Shown: positions 27,527 to 36,729 of the stretch, one piece after another
Layout of the letters: each line of letters opens with the position of its first letter
Position numbering within the stretch: position 1 is the first letter of the stretch
Origin: an uncultured Bacteroidota bacterium
Lineage (GTDB): Bacteria > Bacteroidota > Bacteroidia > Bacteroidales > WCHB1-69
DNA length: 64,000 nucleotides
Reading direction: 5' to 3'
Assembly: GCA_902802755.1 (NCBI GenBank)
Contig: CADCNH010000007.1
Location: forward strand, 46,658-110,657
Program-made: the position numbers and the translations under genes
The notes under the pieces: model-generated
Told to the model about the DNA's origin: nothing
The model's database searches: none
Seen by the model: only the letters and a program-made list of their open reading frames with translations

Positions 27527-29563
27527 ATGAAAAAATCTGTACCCTTATTTTTTTTCACCTTGCTCATGACGAGTTTTATCGCATTCCCCTCCGCCTCCGC
27601 CCAGGGCGAATGGAAATGGGCGCATCACTGGACGGGCAGTGGTGGCGACTTGACCAACATTTTCAATAATATTACAAATACTGCCTTTGATGAGGAGGGC
27701 AATGTTTACGTATATGGCACGATGGGTGGCAATGTCAGGTTAGACGGGGAAATGCTTATGTTTTCAGATAATTCTACTGTGATAACTACTTCAGAGCATT
27801 CCATCCTGTTGGCCAAATTTGACACTTTAGGAACAATGCTATGGTATAAAGTGATAAAGTGCCAAGGCGACTATTGGTCCATTCCTAAATGGATGACTGT
27901 GAAAAACGATAGGATATATATTACCGGAATAACGGGTATGTGGACCGATAGATATTACTGGTTGTATTACATAGACACTTTGATAACGAAAGAAGATGTG
28001 TTGAGTTTGCCTGCTTCGGAAAGGAAACCGCCCTACAAACGCAGTCGTTGGACATTCTTTTCCCAATTGGATTTGGACGGAAACCGAATAGAAGACCATT
28101 TCGTGGAAACATATACAAGGGAATATCATGAGAGCGGTAATAATTACGTTCGAGGCGTGAAACCTTTAACTACGGATGAACACACATTTTTATCACCTAT
28201 GCACGTGGATGATGCGGGAAATGTCTATCTGTTCGCACGTTTCGATTACGAGGGGAATGAGGAAGACCCCTACACCGTAGTCATAGACGGGGATTCCTCT
28301 AAAACGTATGACCTTTTTTTGCCTGGTAGCAGCTGTGGCAGTATGAGCTTGCGCAATGTGATGATTTACAAATTTACACCAAACTGGGAGTTGGATTTTG
28401 CCAAGCTGATGGTGCAAAACACCGAAGGAATTGCTATCTCTTGGGAATATGCACACGACAGTATCAACCCTCAATACGACATCTATCCCGAATGGTTGTC
28501 ATACGATCAGGAGGGTAATATGTATGTTTCTGGCTTTGTGAAGCTTGGACTATCTGTTTATGGAGCATCTTTGCATCAGTATCCTGTTCACATTTTTTTT
28601 GACAGTTTGCATTATGCAACCATAAATGATAGAAGTGGTACGAAAAGATTGAACTTTATCATAAAATACAATAATGCAGGTAATGTTGTATGGTCCAATC
28701 AAATTTATACAGTGGGAGATATTTCAGGTCCTTCATATTCTAGTGCGGAATGGAAAGGGAGTTGCATTGACAATGACCATCTCTATTTATTGGGATCCGC
28801 CGCCTATAATTCAGGTTCTTCCGCTAACATTTATTTTGATAATGAGAGCAATTTCTTGCAAAGGTTTGTTTCTGATGGAAGTATCAGTTTTTTTGTAGCG
28901 TTAGATAAAAATAATGGTCAATACATTTCTCAAGGAATTGTCCCTGCCTTTGAAGCGATGGCAAGCAAGACCCCTGCCGTTATTAGTAATAGGGTGTTTG
29001 CAACAGTTTCATTCAACAATTCTGGTAATGTTTTATTGACCGAATGGCGAAATGATGGGCTTGTAATCAAAAACGATACGGTTAATTGCACTAATTCAAA
29101 TATATCTTATTCCCAAGGAGTTACAGCAAATGACAATGGTTACTTGTTATCGTCTATGATTTCCTATTCTCCTGTAACTTTCAGCAACAGCGTGATTGCC
29201 GACTGCAATAGTCCAGGAATGAGCAATGCTGTATTTGCACTGTGTCATAATCAAGAATGGACGACACCCTTTACCCCTGACGACACAGTGGCTATCGATG
29301 AGTATTACCAGAAACGAGAGAACAGCATCTATCTCTATCCCAACCCTACCGACGGGAAAACTGCTGTGTGTGGCTACTTGTGGGACTATCAGAGTGCAGA
29401 GCTGTTTGACTTGCAGGGCAGGAAACTGGCTGAATATGCGGCTGCCCGAAATTTCGACTCAGGACCAGTCTTCGACCTCACCCCTTACCCCGCCGGCACC
29501 TATATCGTGAAAATCAACTTCGAGCGAGGAGTGAGCGTTGTGAGGAAGGTAGTGAAGAATTAA
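27527..29563 (+). CDS. T9SS-exported protein with propeller-like repeats
   Basis: 678 residues from the ATG at 27527, which begins a clear signal peptide (MKKSVPLFFFTLLMTSFIAF); the 27 upstream in-frame codons are not convincing. The body has repeating blocks such as EGNVYVYGTMGGNVRL, GNVYLFARFDYEG and GNMYVSGFVKLGLSVYGAS, each followed by a strand like LLAKFDTLGTMLWYKVI, consistent with a beta-propeller. The C-terminus (IYLYPNPTDGKTAV, YPAGTYIVKINFERG, VVRKVVKN) is a type A T9SS sorting domain. Likely a surface or secreted protein of unknown function. Confidence 0.85.
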   Translation: MKKSVPLFFFTLLMTSFIAFPSASAQGEWKWAHHWTGSGGDLTNIFNNITNTAFDEEGNVYVYGTMGGNVRLDGEMLMFSDNSTVITTSEHSILLAKFDTLGTMLWYKVIKCQGDYWSIPKWMTVKNDRIYITGITGMWTDRYYWLYYIDTLITKEDVLSLPASERKPPYKRSRWTFFSQLDLDGNRIEDHFVETYTREYHESGNNYVRGVKPLTTDEHTFLSPMHVDDAGNVYLFARFDYEGNEEDPYTVVIDGDSSKTYDLFLPGSSCGSMSLRNVMIYKFTPNWELDFAKLMVQNTEGIAISWEYAHDSINPQYDIYPEWLSYDQEGNMYVSGFVKLGLSVYGASLHQYPVHIFFDSLHYATINDRSGTKRLNFIIKYNNAGNVVWSNQIYTVGDISGPSYSSAEWKGSCIDNDHLYLLGSAAYNSGSSANIYFDNESNFLQRFVSDGSISFFVALDKNNGQYISQGIVPAFEAMASKTPAVISNRVFATVSFNNSGNVLLTEWRNDGLVIKNDTVNCTNSNISYSQGVTANDNGYLLSSMISYSPVTFSNSVIADCNSPGMSNAVFALCHNQEWTTPFTPDDTVAIDEYYQKRENSIYLYPNPTDGKTAVCGYLWDYQSAELFDLQGRKLAEYAAARNFDSGPVFDLTPYPAGTYIVKINFERGVSVVRKVVKN

Positions 29564-29598
29564 TAATTAATAATTAAAAATGAAGAAGGACGAATGTA

Positions 29599-29632
29599 GA
29601 ATAAAGGGCAACCGAGAGGGCGTCCTTTATTC
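29599..29632. other. Hairpin downstream of the T9SS cargo gene
   Basis: Stem GAATAAAGG/CCTTTATTC (29599-29607 with 29624-29632) between convergent genes, with no T-run after it. Possible terminator or REP remnant. Confidence 0.4.
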
Positions 29633-29650
29633 GACTTATGAGGGACAATA

Positions 29651-30001
29651 CTAAAGGATTGATGCCACCTTGTTGACAAGATGAGGCTCGCGTCGGGTGC
29701 GCTGCTGTTCTTCAACCTCGCGCTGGGCAATGACAAGGCAGTCGTGTTCGTAGCCGTACTGCAGACGCATCCAAAAATCGTAAGGTATGCCCAATTCTTT
29801 TTCCAGTGCCATCGCCACTGCGGTGGTAAAACTGCGCTTGCCCTTGATTAGTTCGTTCAGATGGCTTGGCTGGATGCCTATAGCCTTGGCCAACTCTTTC
29901 TGCTTGATGCCGCGCTCTTTTAGTTCCTCGGCAAGCGTTTCTCCGGGATGCACCGCGCGGAAACCTGTAATTCTGCTATCGCTGTCCATGGTGTGATTCA
30001 T
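29651..30001 (-). CDS. higA: HigA-family antitoxin
   Basis: 116 residues. Antitoxin and autorepressor of a type II toxin-antitoxin pair. The N-terminal VHPGETLAEELKERGIKQKE leads into a Cro/C1-type helix-turn-helix (LAKAIGIQPSHLNELIKGKR), typical of HigA. ATG codons at 30001 and 29989 are possible starts; both overlap the 3' end of the upstream toxin reading frame, as in the toxin-first arrangement. The antitoxin is intact while the toxin frame carries two stop codons. No partner replaces it nearby. Confidence 0.9.
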   Translation of the reverse strand: MNHTMDSDSRITGFRAVHPGETLAEELKERGIKQKELAKAIGIQPSHLNELIKGKRSFTTAVAMALEKELGIPYDFWMRLQYGYEHDCLVIAQREVEEQQRTRREPHLVNKVASIL

Positions 30002-30290
30002 CTAATTCTATGATTGTTATTCTTATTCCATTGTCCAATTCCTTAAATTAAAGCCGTTCTACCCTGCCATTCATCACCCTTATCGAACTCAAATCTATTT
30101 TTTTGAGCTGCTCGTAATGCAAATAGCTCAACTGTTTCAAGTCGCTGCATTTAGCGACACCTTGCAAATCGTTAAACACACGGTCTAAAGCCCACAAGAA
30201 TTTCTTGTCCCGGGTGTATTTCTTGTACCTTTTGCTTTAATGAGTAGTGATAAGTTTTTCTAATTCAACATCTTCAAATGATACATTCAT
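29976..30290 (-). pseudogene. HigB/RelE-like toxin gene inactivated by two in-frame stop codons
   Basis: A single frame of 105 codons runs from ATG (30288-30290) to TAG (29976-29978) with TAA at 30237-30239 (codon 18) and 30048-30050 (codon 81). It reads MNVSFEDVELEKLITTH, stop, SKRYKKYTRDKKFLWALDRV, later LSYLHYEQLKKIDLSSIRVM and NGRVERL, stop, FKELDNGIRITIIELDESHH. The pattern (LHYEQLK, SSIRV, ITIIEL) fits the HigB-like toxins encoded in front of HigA. Length and reading frame are preserved, so inactivation is by substitution, not deletion. A minus-strand promoter-like TATCTTTG lies at 30306-30313. Confidence 0.75.
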
Positions 30291-30305
30291 CGTTCTTACA
30301 GTTTG

Positions 30306-30313
30306 CAAAGATA
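30306..30313 (-). promoter_or_regulatory. -7 element of the toxin-antitoxin operon
   Basis: CAAAGATA on the plus strand, TATCTTTG on the minus strand, 15 bp before the toxin ATG. Its position supports the chosen toxin start. Confidence 0.6.
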
Positions 30314-30673
30314 ATAAAAATTCTGGATATTGGGAATTTCTCTCCCATCATATTTTTTTATCTGACATGCGACCTTTTATTGGTGCATTATTTACAAGTT
30401 ACTTTTTGTTCTTTTCCATTCTTGATTTTTAAGATTCTTGCCTACAAAATTACAAAAACAAAACAAAGAAATCAAGAACAATATGGATTTAATCTGTTAT
30501 AAATCAGCATTATAAAAATGACACTTTTCGATTGAAAAGATGTCTTTTTTGAAAAGAAAATTGCAAATCGCAAAAAATGCGCGAAACCACAGGTAACTTT
30601 GATTCAGGTGGAACGACTGGATTTTGGAAGATTTACACAAATAATACCGCTACGTGGAAACGATAAATACAGA
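30314..30673. other. 360-bp A/T-rich stretch without a recognised gene
   Basis: No convincing coding frame, hairpin or repeat family was seen. A short open frame at about 30577-30666 (MRETTGNFDSGG) resembles nothing I recognise and may be a gene remnant. Confidence 0.4.
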
Positions 30674-33040
30674 TTAGTGGGGTATTATCAGTTTGGCAAA
30701 CTTGAGTAGCAGCATCTTGTTTCCTACGGTGTCGAAGGCGACAAGGGCTTTCTTGTCCTCACCAACGCCATCGGTGGAAATCACCACGCCGTAACCGAAT
30801 TTCTTGTGATAAACCCTTTTGTTCACGACCACCTGCTCGGGAGTGGCGAGCTCGCCGATTTGTGACAGCTCCACCTCGGTCTTGGTTTGTACCGTGGGTT
30901 TTGGGGTGCTGATGCTCGGCTTAGGACTGCTATAACTGGGCTTGGAACTGGGGGAGTGGGTTTCCCGCTGCTGGCCGTAGCTCTTGAATTGGCTGAAAGA
31001 TGAGGTTTCGGGACGGGAAAAAGACCCTTTGCCGGAAGATGCCCTGCGGGTAGTGTTGATGAAACGCTCGGGAATCTCGTCAAGGAAGCGGCTGGCTTCC
31101 GCAAATTGCAGCGAGCCGAATTTGTAGCGGGTTTCGGCATAGCTCAGTATCACTCTTTTGCGGGCACGGGTGAGGGCCACATAAAACAGTCGGCGCTCCT
31201 CTTCCAGCTCCTTGCGGGTGTTGATAGACAGCGAAGAGGGAAACAGGTTTTCTTCCATGCCAGTGATAAACACATAGTCGAACTCCAAGCCTTTGGCGGC
31301 ATGGATGGTCATCAGTTTTACCTTGTCGGCATCCTCGTCCTTTTCGTCCTCGTCGCTGAGTAGTGAAACGGTCTCCAGATAATGGTCAAGTGTGGGAAAA
31401 TATTCGCTAATCAACTCGCCAGTGGCTTCGTTGATGGCACTTTCGGGTTCGCGTTCGGTGAAGGCCTTGATGGAGTCAAGCAACTCCTCGATATTGTCAA
31501 TGCGGTCCTTGTCGGAGGGGTCTTCCTTCAGGGCACTGACAATACCTGAAGATTCAGCAATGTGCTTGCCCAAGTCAAAAGCGTCAGTGGTGGGCAACAA
31601 AGACGTATAGCTCTGGATACGAGCCGCAAAGTCCTTCAAGCGGGCTTTGGTGGGGGCGTTCACGTCCAGTTGGAATTCGTCGGGTTTAACGAGGATATTC
31701 CACATCCGTTCGTGGTGTTCTGCGGCACAATTCAAAATCTTATCCACCGTTGTGGCACCGATACCGCGCTGCGGATAGTTGATGACACGACGCAAAGATT
31801 CTTCGTCGTAATGGTTGACCGCCAAACGGAAATAGGCCATCAAGTCCTTGACTTCCTTTCTTTTATAAAAAGACAGACCCGCATATATTTTATAGGGAAT
31901 ATGCCGTTTGATGAACACTTCCTCGATGGCACGCGACTGTGAGTTGGTGCGGTACAACACGGCAAACTGACTGTGGTTGGCTTGGGTGTTCACCTTGATT
32001 TCAAACAACTTGTCGGCAATGGCAAAGGCCTCTTCGGTGTCGCTGCCGGTTTTCATGATGTCTATCTTGGTCCCCTCGCCATTTTCTGTCCAAATCTCCT
32101 TGTAGAGCTGGTCTTTGTTGTTTTTGATGATGGCGTTGGCAGCATTGACGATATTCTGTGTGGATCGGTAGTTCTGCTCCAACTTGATGATGTTGCAGGT
32201 GGGATAGTCATGCTTGAAATTGAGGATATTCTGGATGTCGGCTCCACGGAAAGAGTAGATACTCTGCGCATCATCGCCCACTACGCAAATATTCTGATAA
32301 GCAGCAGCTAATTTCTTGATAATCAAATATTGGGCAAAATTGGTATCCTGATACTCATCCACCAGGATATAGCGGAAACGCTGTTGGTATTTGTACAGCA
32401 CCTCGGGATAGTCGCGCAGCAATACGTTCATGTAGTACAGCAGGTCGTCGAAATCCATGGCGTTGGCGCTCTTGAGGCGTTGGTTATAGCGTTTGTAGAT
32501 GTCCGCAATGAGAGGCTTTCCGCTACGCTTGTCTGCCTCGATGATTTCTGGATTTTCCGCATATTCCTGATCTGAGATCAAACTTGACTTGGCGGCGGAG
32601 ATGCGGTTGAGGATATAGTTGGCCACATAGATTTTCGGGTCTAACTGCATTTCTTTCACAATCGACTTGATCATGCTCTTGCAGTCGTCAGTGTCATAGA
32701 CGGTCACATTGTGGTCATAGCCCAAGCGGTAGCCTTCCACCCTGATAATGCGGTAGAAGATGGAGTGAAAGGTGCCCATGGAGACGGCCTTGGCGTTGCT
32801 GTCGCCTACTAGTTTGAAGATACGCTCTTTCATCTCTCCAGCAGCCTTGTTGGTAAATGTCAGCGCCAGAATCTGGAACGGGCTAATGCCCAAGGTGAGC
32901 ATATAGGCGATGCGGTAGGTGAGCACACGGGTTTTTCCGGAGCCCGCCCCGGCAATCACCATCAGCGGACCCTCTACCTGTTTCACCGCTTCTTGCTGAG
33001 CGTCATTGAGTTGCGAAAGTAATTCCTCTGCTTTGTTCAT
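30674..33040 (-). CDS. UvrD/PcrA-family DNA helicase
   Basis: Superfamily 1A 3'-5' helicase for repair and replication. 788 residues. Motif I is AGAGSGKTRVLTYR (about residues 31-44), Ia is ALTFTNKAAGEMKER, II is LVDEYQDTN, III is VVGDDAQSIYSFRGAD, and late motifs include TIHAAKGLEFDYVF and EERRLFYVALTRAR. The C-terminus has a Ser/Pro-rich linker (about 680-720) before a small domain (VYHKKFGYGVVIST) typical of PcrA. A minus-strand promoter-like TATTTTTG is at 33059-33066. Confident; uvrD versus pcrA naming is arbitrary. Confidence 0.94.
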   Translation of the reverse strand: MNKAEELLSQLNDAQQEAVKQVEGPLMVIAGAGSGKTRVLTYRIAYMLTLGISPFQILALTFTNKAAGEMKERIFKLVGDSNAKAVSMGTFHSIFYRIIRVEGYRLGYDHNVTVYDTDDCKSMIKSIVKEMQLDPKIYVANYILNRISAAKSSLISDQEYAENPEIIEADKRSGKPLIADIYKRYNQRLKSANAMDFDDLLYYMNVLLRDYPEVLYKYQQRFRYILVDEYQDTNFAQYLIIKKLAAAYQNICVVGDDAQSIYSFRGADIQNILNFKHDYPTCNIIKLEQNYRSTQNIVNAANAIIKNNKDQLYKEIWTENGEGTKIDIMKTGSDTEEAFAIADKLFEIKVNTQANHSQFAVLYRTNSQSRAIEEVFIKRHIPYKIYAGLSFYKRKEVKDLMAYFRLAVNHYDEESLRRVINYPQRGIGATTVDKILNCAAEHHERMWNILVKPDEFQLDVNAPTKARLKDFAARIQSYTSLLPTTDAFDLGKHIAESSGIVSALKEDPSDKDRIDNIEELLDSIKAFTEREPESAINEATGELISEYFPTLDHYLETVSLLSDEDEKDEDADKVKLMTIHAAKGLEFDYVFITGMEENLFPSSLSINTRKELEEERRLFYVALTRARKRVILSYAETRYKFGSLQFAEASRFLDEIPERFINTTRRASSGKGSFSRPETSSFSQFKSYGQQRETHSPSSKPSYSSPKPSISTPKPTVQTKTEVELSQIGELATPEQVVVNKRVYHKKFGYGVVISTDGVGEDKKALVAFDTVGNKMLLLKFAKLIIPH

Positions 33041-33390
33041 AGTCTGTGTTTAAGACCGCAAAAATACGAAATAAATCAATGTGCTAATTCAGTAAGTTGA
33101 AAGTTGAAAGTTGAAAACTGAAAGTTGCTCCACTACCCCGATCTTCAGCCACCCGTTGAAGACCTCGTCTTCTTCTCCTCTTCGCTCGGCGGAGACAAAA
33201 CATGCTTTGTCTCTGCACTCACTCATTCGTCAAATCTAAAAGAAGGGGAATTGAACTCTGAATTTTGAATTCTCGTTTTTTTGCCTCTTTTATTAAATTT
33301 TCCTATTGATATTTGCACATTAGCACATTATCTAATTTGCTAATTGAAATTTTTCGTATCTTTGCAAGTTATTGTTTTAAATATTGAAAG
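33041..33390. repeat. 350-bp divergent intergenic region rich in repeats, with two promoters
   Basis: It holds a minus-strand TATTTTTG (33059-33066) for the helicase and a plus-strand TATCTTTG (33357-33364) for the DUF4197 gene. Between them are 'gttgaaagttgaaag' tandem words (about 33097-33125), a decayed REP-like block (ctaccccgatcttcagccac, then aagaaggggaatt), and 'gcacattagcacatta' words (33317-33333). Confidence 0.65.
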
Positions 33391-34113
33391 ATGAAAAAAC
33401 TGCTTTTTTTACTGCTTGGTTTAGTCACTCTGATAATGGTTTCTTGTAAGGATACTTCAGGAGATTATGTTGCTAACCTGCTGACTTATACACAAATGGA
33501 AACCGCTTTTTCCGACTGTTTGTCGGTGGCAACTGAATACGCTGTGGAGCGTTTATGTCCGGAAGATGAGTTGAGTTACGCTTTGGGTTATGGTTTTTAT
33601 GATTACGAAAGCCAGGCTTATCGGATAACCATGCCCACTTCTGCCCGTGCTATTGTGGATAGTCTTACTGCCCATGGACAGGGTGCTCTTATTGATTCGA
33701 TGGTACTGCATATCAACCGTGCCGCCGAAGCCAGTGGGAATGCTATAGGTAGCGCTTTTTCTTCTGCCCGCAGCAACCTGTCATATACGAATCATCAGGC
33801 TTTTGTCTCCACCTCCAACACGGGTGCTTTGACTTCCTATTTCAAGACTCAGTGTGGAAATCAGATTAAACAGTCTTTGCAGACCCCTGTTCAGATGAAA
33901 TTAAACGAAAAGGGTGTTCCAGGAGAATGGAATAATATTCTGTCCATCTATTATACCTACAATCCTCAGCCTGTGTCCATTGACTTGAATGGGTATATTA
34001 CAGGAAAGATTGTGGATGGCATTTTTACTGAGATGGCTAAAGCTGAAAAATTGGTGCGTACTGATGCCACTTGGCAAACAACAGAGAGTCTGGAATTAGT
34101 CTTTGGAAATTAG
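33391..34113 (+). CDS. DUF4197-family lipoprotein
   Basis: 240 residues. The signal sequence ends in a lipobox, LIMVSC (Cys about residue 20), so the mature protein is likely lipid-anchored. The body fits DUF4197: DSMVLHINRAAEASGNAIG (about residues 101-119), TSYFKTQCGNQI, and KIVDGIFTEMAKAEKLVR near the end. Function unknown. TATCTTTG at 33357-33364 gives a leader of about 20 nt. The gene for PPi-PFK starts 33 bp after its stop. Confidence 0.85.
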   Translation: MKKLLFLLLGLVTLIMVSCKDTSGDYVANLLTYTQMETAFSDCLSVATEYAVERLCPEDELSYALGYGFYDYESQAYRITMPTSARAIVDSLTAHGQGALIDSMVLHINRAAEASGNAIGSAFSSARSNLSYTNHQAFVSTSNTGALTSYFKTQCGNQIKQSLQTPVQMKLNEKGVPGEWNNILSIYYTYNPQPVSIDLNGYITGKIVDGIFTEMAKAEKLVRTDATWQTTESLELVFGN

Positions 34114-34145
34114 TAATCAATAATATAATCGAAAAAATCATAATT

Positions 34146-35381
34146 ATGAGAGAAGAAAAATTATTTGCCGGCAAAACATTGGCAATCCTGTCTGGCGGTG
34201 GTGATACCCCCGCTATCAATTCAAGTATCGAAGCGGTTAGAAACCGTGCATCCATGCTGGGTTTCAAGGTCTATGGTGTCCTGCGTGGCTGGAAAGGCCT
34301 CTTGGGCGATGGTGATGTGGTGGATTTGACAAATATCTCTTACAATGGTATTTACGGCGGAACGGGTCTGCTGTCAAGCCGTACCAACCCCTTCCCCAGC
34401 AAGAAAAATCCGGAAGACCGCTCACAACAGATTCTGAGAAATATCGAAAGATATAAGATTGATGTATTAGTGACTATCGGTGGTGATGATACTAACGGGG
34501 CTGCCAAAAAAATGTACGAAAAATATGGTATTCCCGTTATCGGTTTTCCGAAGACTATTGATAATGACTTGAGAACGAGAACTATACATCATTATCAAGG
34601 GAAACAGTATGAAACCGTATTGTGCCCAGGTTTCCCCTCAGGCGCTATGGCTATCAAAAAACTGACCAGCAAATTGCATACTACCAACGAGTCACACCAG
34701 CGTATCATGGTGTTAGAAGTAATGGGTCGTGATGCAGGTTGGCTTACGGGAACAGCAGTTTTCGGTGGTGCTCAAGTGGCATTGGTGCCCGAAGTGGAGA
34801 TGACCAAAGAACGTAAGGATTTTTTCTTCGAACATGTGAAAGAACAATATATGCGTTCTCCGAAACATAGTTTAATTATTGCTGTGTCAGAGGGTGTTAG
34901 ATGGTGGAATGATGAGAAGCAAAGTCTGGAAATGGTGTATGCCAGCCCAGATTTGGACGAATATGGACATCCTCGTTTCGGCGGTATTAGTGGCGTTATT
35001 GCTTCTGAAATCTCCAAGAAACTGGGTATTGAAGCACGTGGTCAAATTTCAGGTTATATCCCGCGTTCAGGTAAATGCTACGAATATGACCGCCGACTGA
35101 CCTCTACCTTGGCGGATAAGGTCGTTGACCTGCTGCTGCGCGAGGATTACGGCAAGATGCCGGTAATGCGTGATATTGTGCCTTATAGCGAGCTCGAAGA
35201 ATTCCACACCGATGCTATTGACATGGGTAATATCGGCAATTTCCCGCTTCCTGCAAACTACTATAACCCCAATGAGTTCATGTTCACCGATCAGTATGTC
35301 GATTTCTTGACCAACATCATCGGTGCGCCTTATCGTATGGAGTTTACCCACGAATTCCCCATTGTAATTCCACAGGAATAA
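34146..35381 (+). CDS. Pyrophosphate-type 6-phosphofructokinase
   Basis: Glycolytic phosphorylation of fructose 6-phosphate. 411 residues from the ATG at 34146; the upstream in-frame extension from a TTG at 34071 overlaps the previous gene and is rejected. Asp114-Asp115 in TIGGDDTNG, where ATP enzymes have Gly-Asp-Gly, and Lys136 in FPKTIDNDL are the residues that mark pyrophosphate-dependent enzymes. Other motifs are LSGGGDTPAINSS, VMGRDAGWLTG and ISGYIPRSGKCYEYDR. The phosphate-donor call is inferred from these residues. A 26-bp perfect palindrome follows. Confidence 0.92.
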   Translation: MREEKLFAGKTLAILSGGGDTPAINSSIEAVRNRASMLGFKVYGVLRGWKGLLGDGDVVDLTNISYNGIYGGTGLLSSRTNPFPSKKNPEDRSQQILRNIERYKIDVLVTIGGDDTNGAAKKMYEKYGIPVIGFPKTIDNDLRTRTIHHYQGKQYETVLCPGFPSGAMAIKKLTSKLHTTNESHQRIMVLEVMGRDAGWLTGTAVFGGAQVALVPEVEMTKERKDFFFEHVKEQYMRSPKHSLIIAVSEGVRWWNDEKQSLEMVYASPDLDEYGHPRFGGISGVIASEISKKLGIEARGQISGYIPRSGKCYEYDRRLTSTLADKVVDLLLREDYGKMPVMRDIVPYSELEEFHTDAIDMGNIGNFPLPANYYNPNEFMFTDQYVDFLTNIIGAPYRMEFTHEFPIVIPQE

Positions 35382-35403
35382 GGTTATAGGGATCAGGTTT
35401 TAG

Positions 35404-35429
35404 TAGAGACGGGGCATGCCCCGTCTCTA
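35404..35429. repeat. 26-bp perfect palindrome of the GTAGAGACG hairpin family
   Basis: TAGAGACGGGGCA pairs with TGCCCCGTCTCTA, then AAAAAA. Relatives lie at 48919-48948 (TGTAGAGACG/CGTCTCTACA) and, diverged, at 27131-27153. It lies between the PPi-PFK gene and the C10 protease gene. Confidence 0.75.
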
Positions 35430-35475
35430 AAAAATATAGAAATAGAAAAAGTCAATTAACCATCATCGCATTTTT

Positions 35476-36717
35476 ATGAATAAACTTGCAGCTATCTTAG
35501 TTTTTTGTCTCTTGGGTTTGACCTTGTCGGCTCAGCGTTTCGTGTCACAAGCAGAAGCTAAGACTGCCGCTGTGCACTATATGTCCTCGCGTTGGGGCCA
35601 GGACTACAAGCAGGATAATATTCTGGCAGTGCATGAACAGAAGGAAAAAGGTCATACTATGCTGTATGAGGTTCTTTTCAAAAACCATTCCTCTATTATT
35701 CTTTCAGGCGTGAAAAGCTGCAAGGCAGTGGTAGGCTATCGTTTCAAGACGGGCGATGTATCTGTGCTGAACCAAAGTAAGGACGTGGTCTCTCCAGGAA
35801 TGAACATCTTCTTGGAGAAATGCTGTGTGCAGATTCGCTATGCCATCGAGGAAATGGAAAACAAGAACTGGGTAAGCGGCGAGTGGAAGGAATTGCTGAA
35901 GTCGGGCGCTTCCGACAATGCTGCCAAAGCTGGTGTTTACGGTCCTTTGCTGACCAGCGCTTGGGGACAGACCAAGGCCTATCCCAAAACCTGTGACGGC
36001 TACAATTATTACGTGAAGGAAACCATCCAGGTGTGTGCATGTGCGAATATCAGCAAGTGCCCGGCTGGCTGTGTGGCAGTGGCTATGGGGCAAATCATGC
36101 GTTATTGGCAGTATCCGGTCAAGTCGCCATATACAGGTGAGAACTACGACTGGTCCAATATGCCTGACACCTTGAAAGCCAAGTCGCCTCGTTTTGAGAA
36201 AGAAAGAAAAGCTATCGCCCGTTTGCTCCGCGATTGTGGCGAGTCGGCGGAAATGCAGTATTGCTATGCCCCGAAACGCTATGGCTGTCAGTCGTTTGCA
36301 TGGCCGTTAAAAGCCTGTGACGGCTTTATCAACAAGTTCAATTACAGCAGCAGTGCTGAAAGGAAATTGCGGTCCAGCTCTAATACCAAAAGCTGGAAGG
36401 CTATGCTGATTGATAATATCAAACGTGGTTTTCCTGTGCTTTATGCCAGCGCATCCTTGGCTGTTAAAGATTACGCTGAATGTGGTCATGCTTACGTTTG
36501 CGATGGCTATAACGAGAATACCGATATGTTCCATTTCAATTGGGGATATGACGGCGAGGCTAATGGATGGTACACCTTGGATAATCTGGTGATAAAGCTG
36601 TCTAAACAACCTTACAATTGGAATCATCTGGAAAGAATGGTGATTAATATTTATCCTTCTTATATAGAGAATGTTAAAGACAATATTTACGGAGGAAAAG
36701 TGGCTGAGAACAAGTAA
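35476..36717 (+). CDS. Secreted C10-family cysteine protease without T9SS domain
   Basis: 413 residues. Signal peptide MNKLAAILVFCLLGLTLSAQ, a short Spi-like propeptide (about residues 21-130), then the peptidase domain with Cys199 in CPAGCVAVAMGQIM and His338 in ECGHAYVCDGY, followed by FHFNWGYDGEANGWY. Unlike the 1245-residue protease at 20464-24201 it lacks the C-terminal repeats and sorting domain, so it is probably periplasmic or released by another route. MurA begins 12 bp downstream. Confidence 0.9.
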   Translation: MNKLAAILVFCLLGLTLSAQRFVSQAEAKTAAVHYMSSRWGQDYKQDNILAVHEQKEKGHTMLYEVLFKNHSSIILSGVKSCKAVVGYRFKTGDVSVLNQSKDVVSPGMNIFLEKCCVQIRYAIEEMENKNWVSGEWKELLKSGASDNAAKAGVYGPLLTSAWGQTKAYPKTCDGYNYYVKETIQVCACANISKCPAGCVAVAMGQIMRYWQYPVKSPYTGENYDWSNMPDTLKAKSPRFEKERKAIARLLRDCGESAEMQYCYAPKRYGCQSFAWPLKACDGFINKFNYSSSAERKLRSSSNTKSWKAMLIDNIKRGFPVLYASASLAVKDYAECGHAYVCDGYNENTDMFHFNWGYDGEANGWYTLDNLVIKLSKQPYNWNHLERMVINIYPSYIENVKDNIYGGKVAENK

Positions 36718-36729
36718 ACAACAGAGATT

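Noticed and set aside
30048..30239. TAA as a sense codon in the toxin gene (recoding)
   Set aside because: TAA is used as a normal stop elsewhere in the window (for example in gapA and priA), so the toxin is simply broken.
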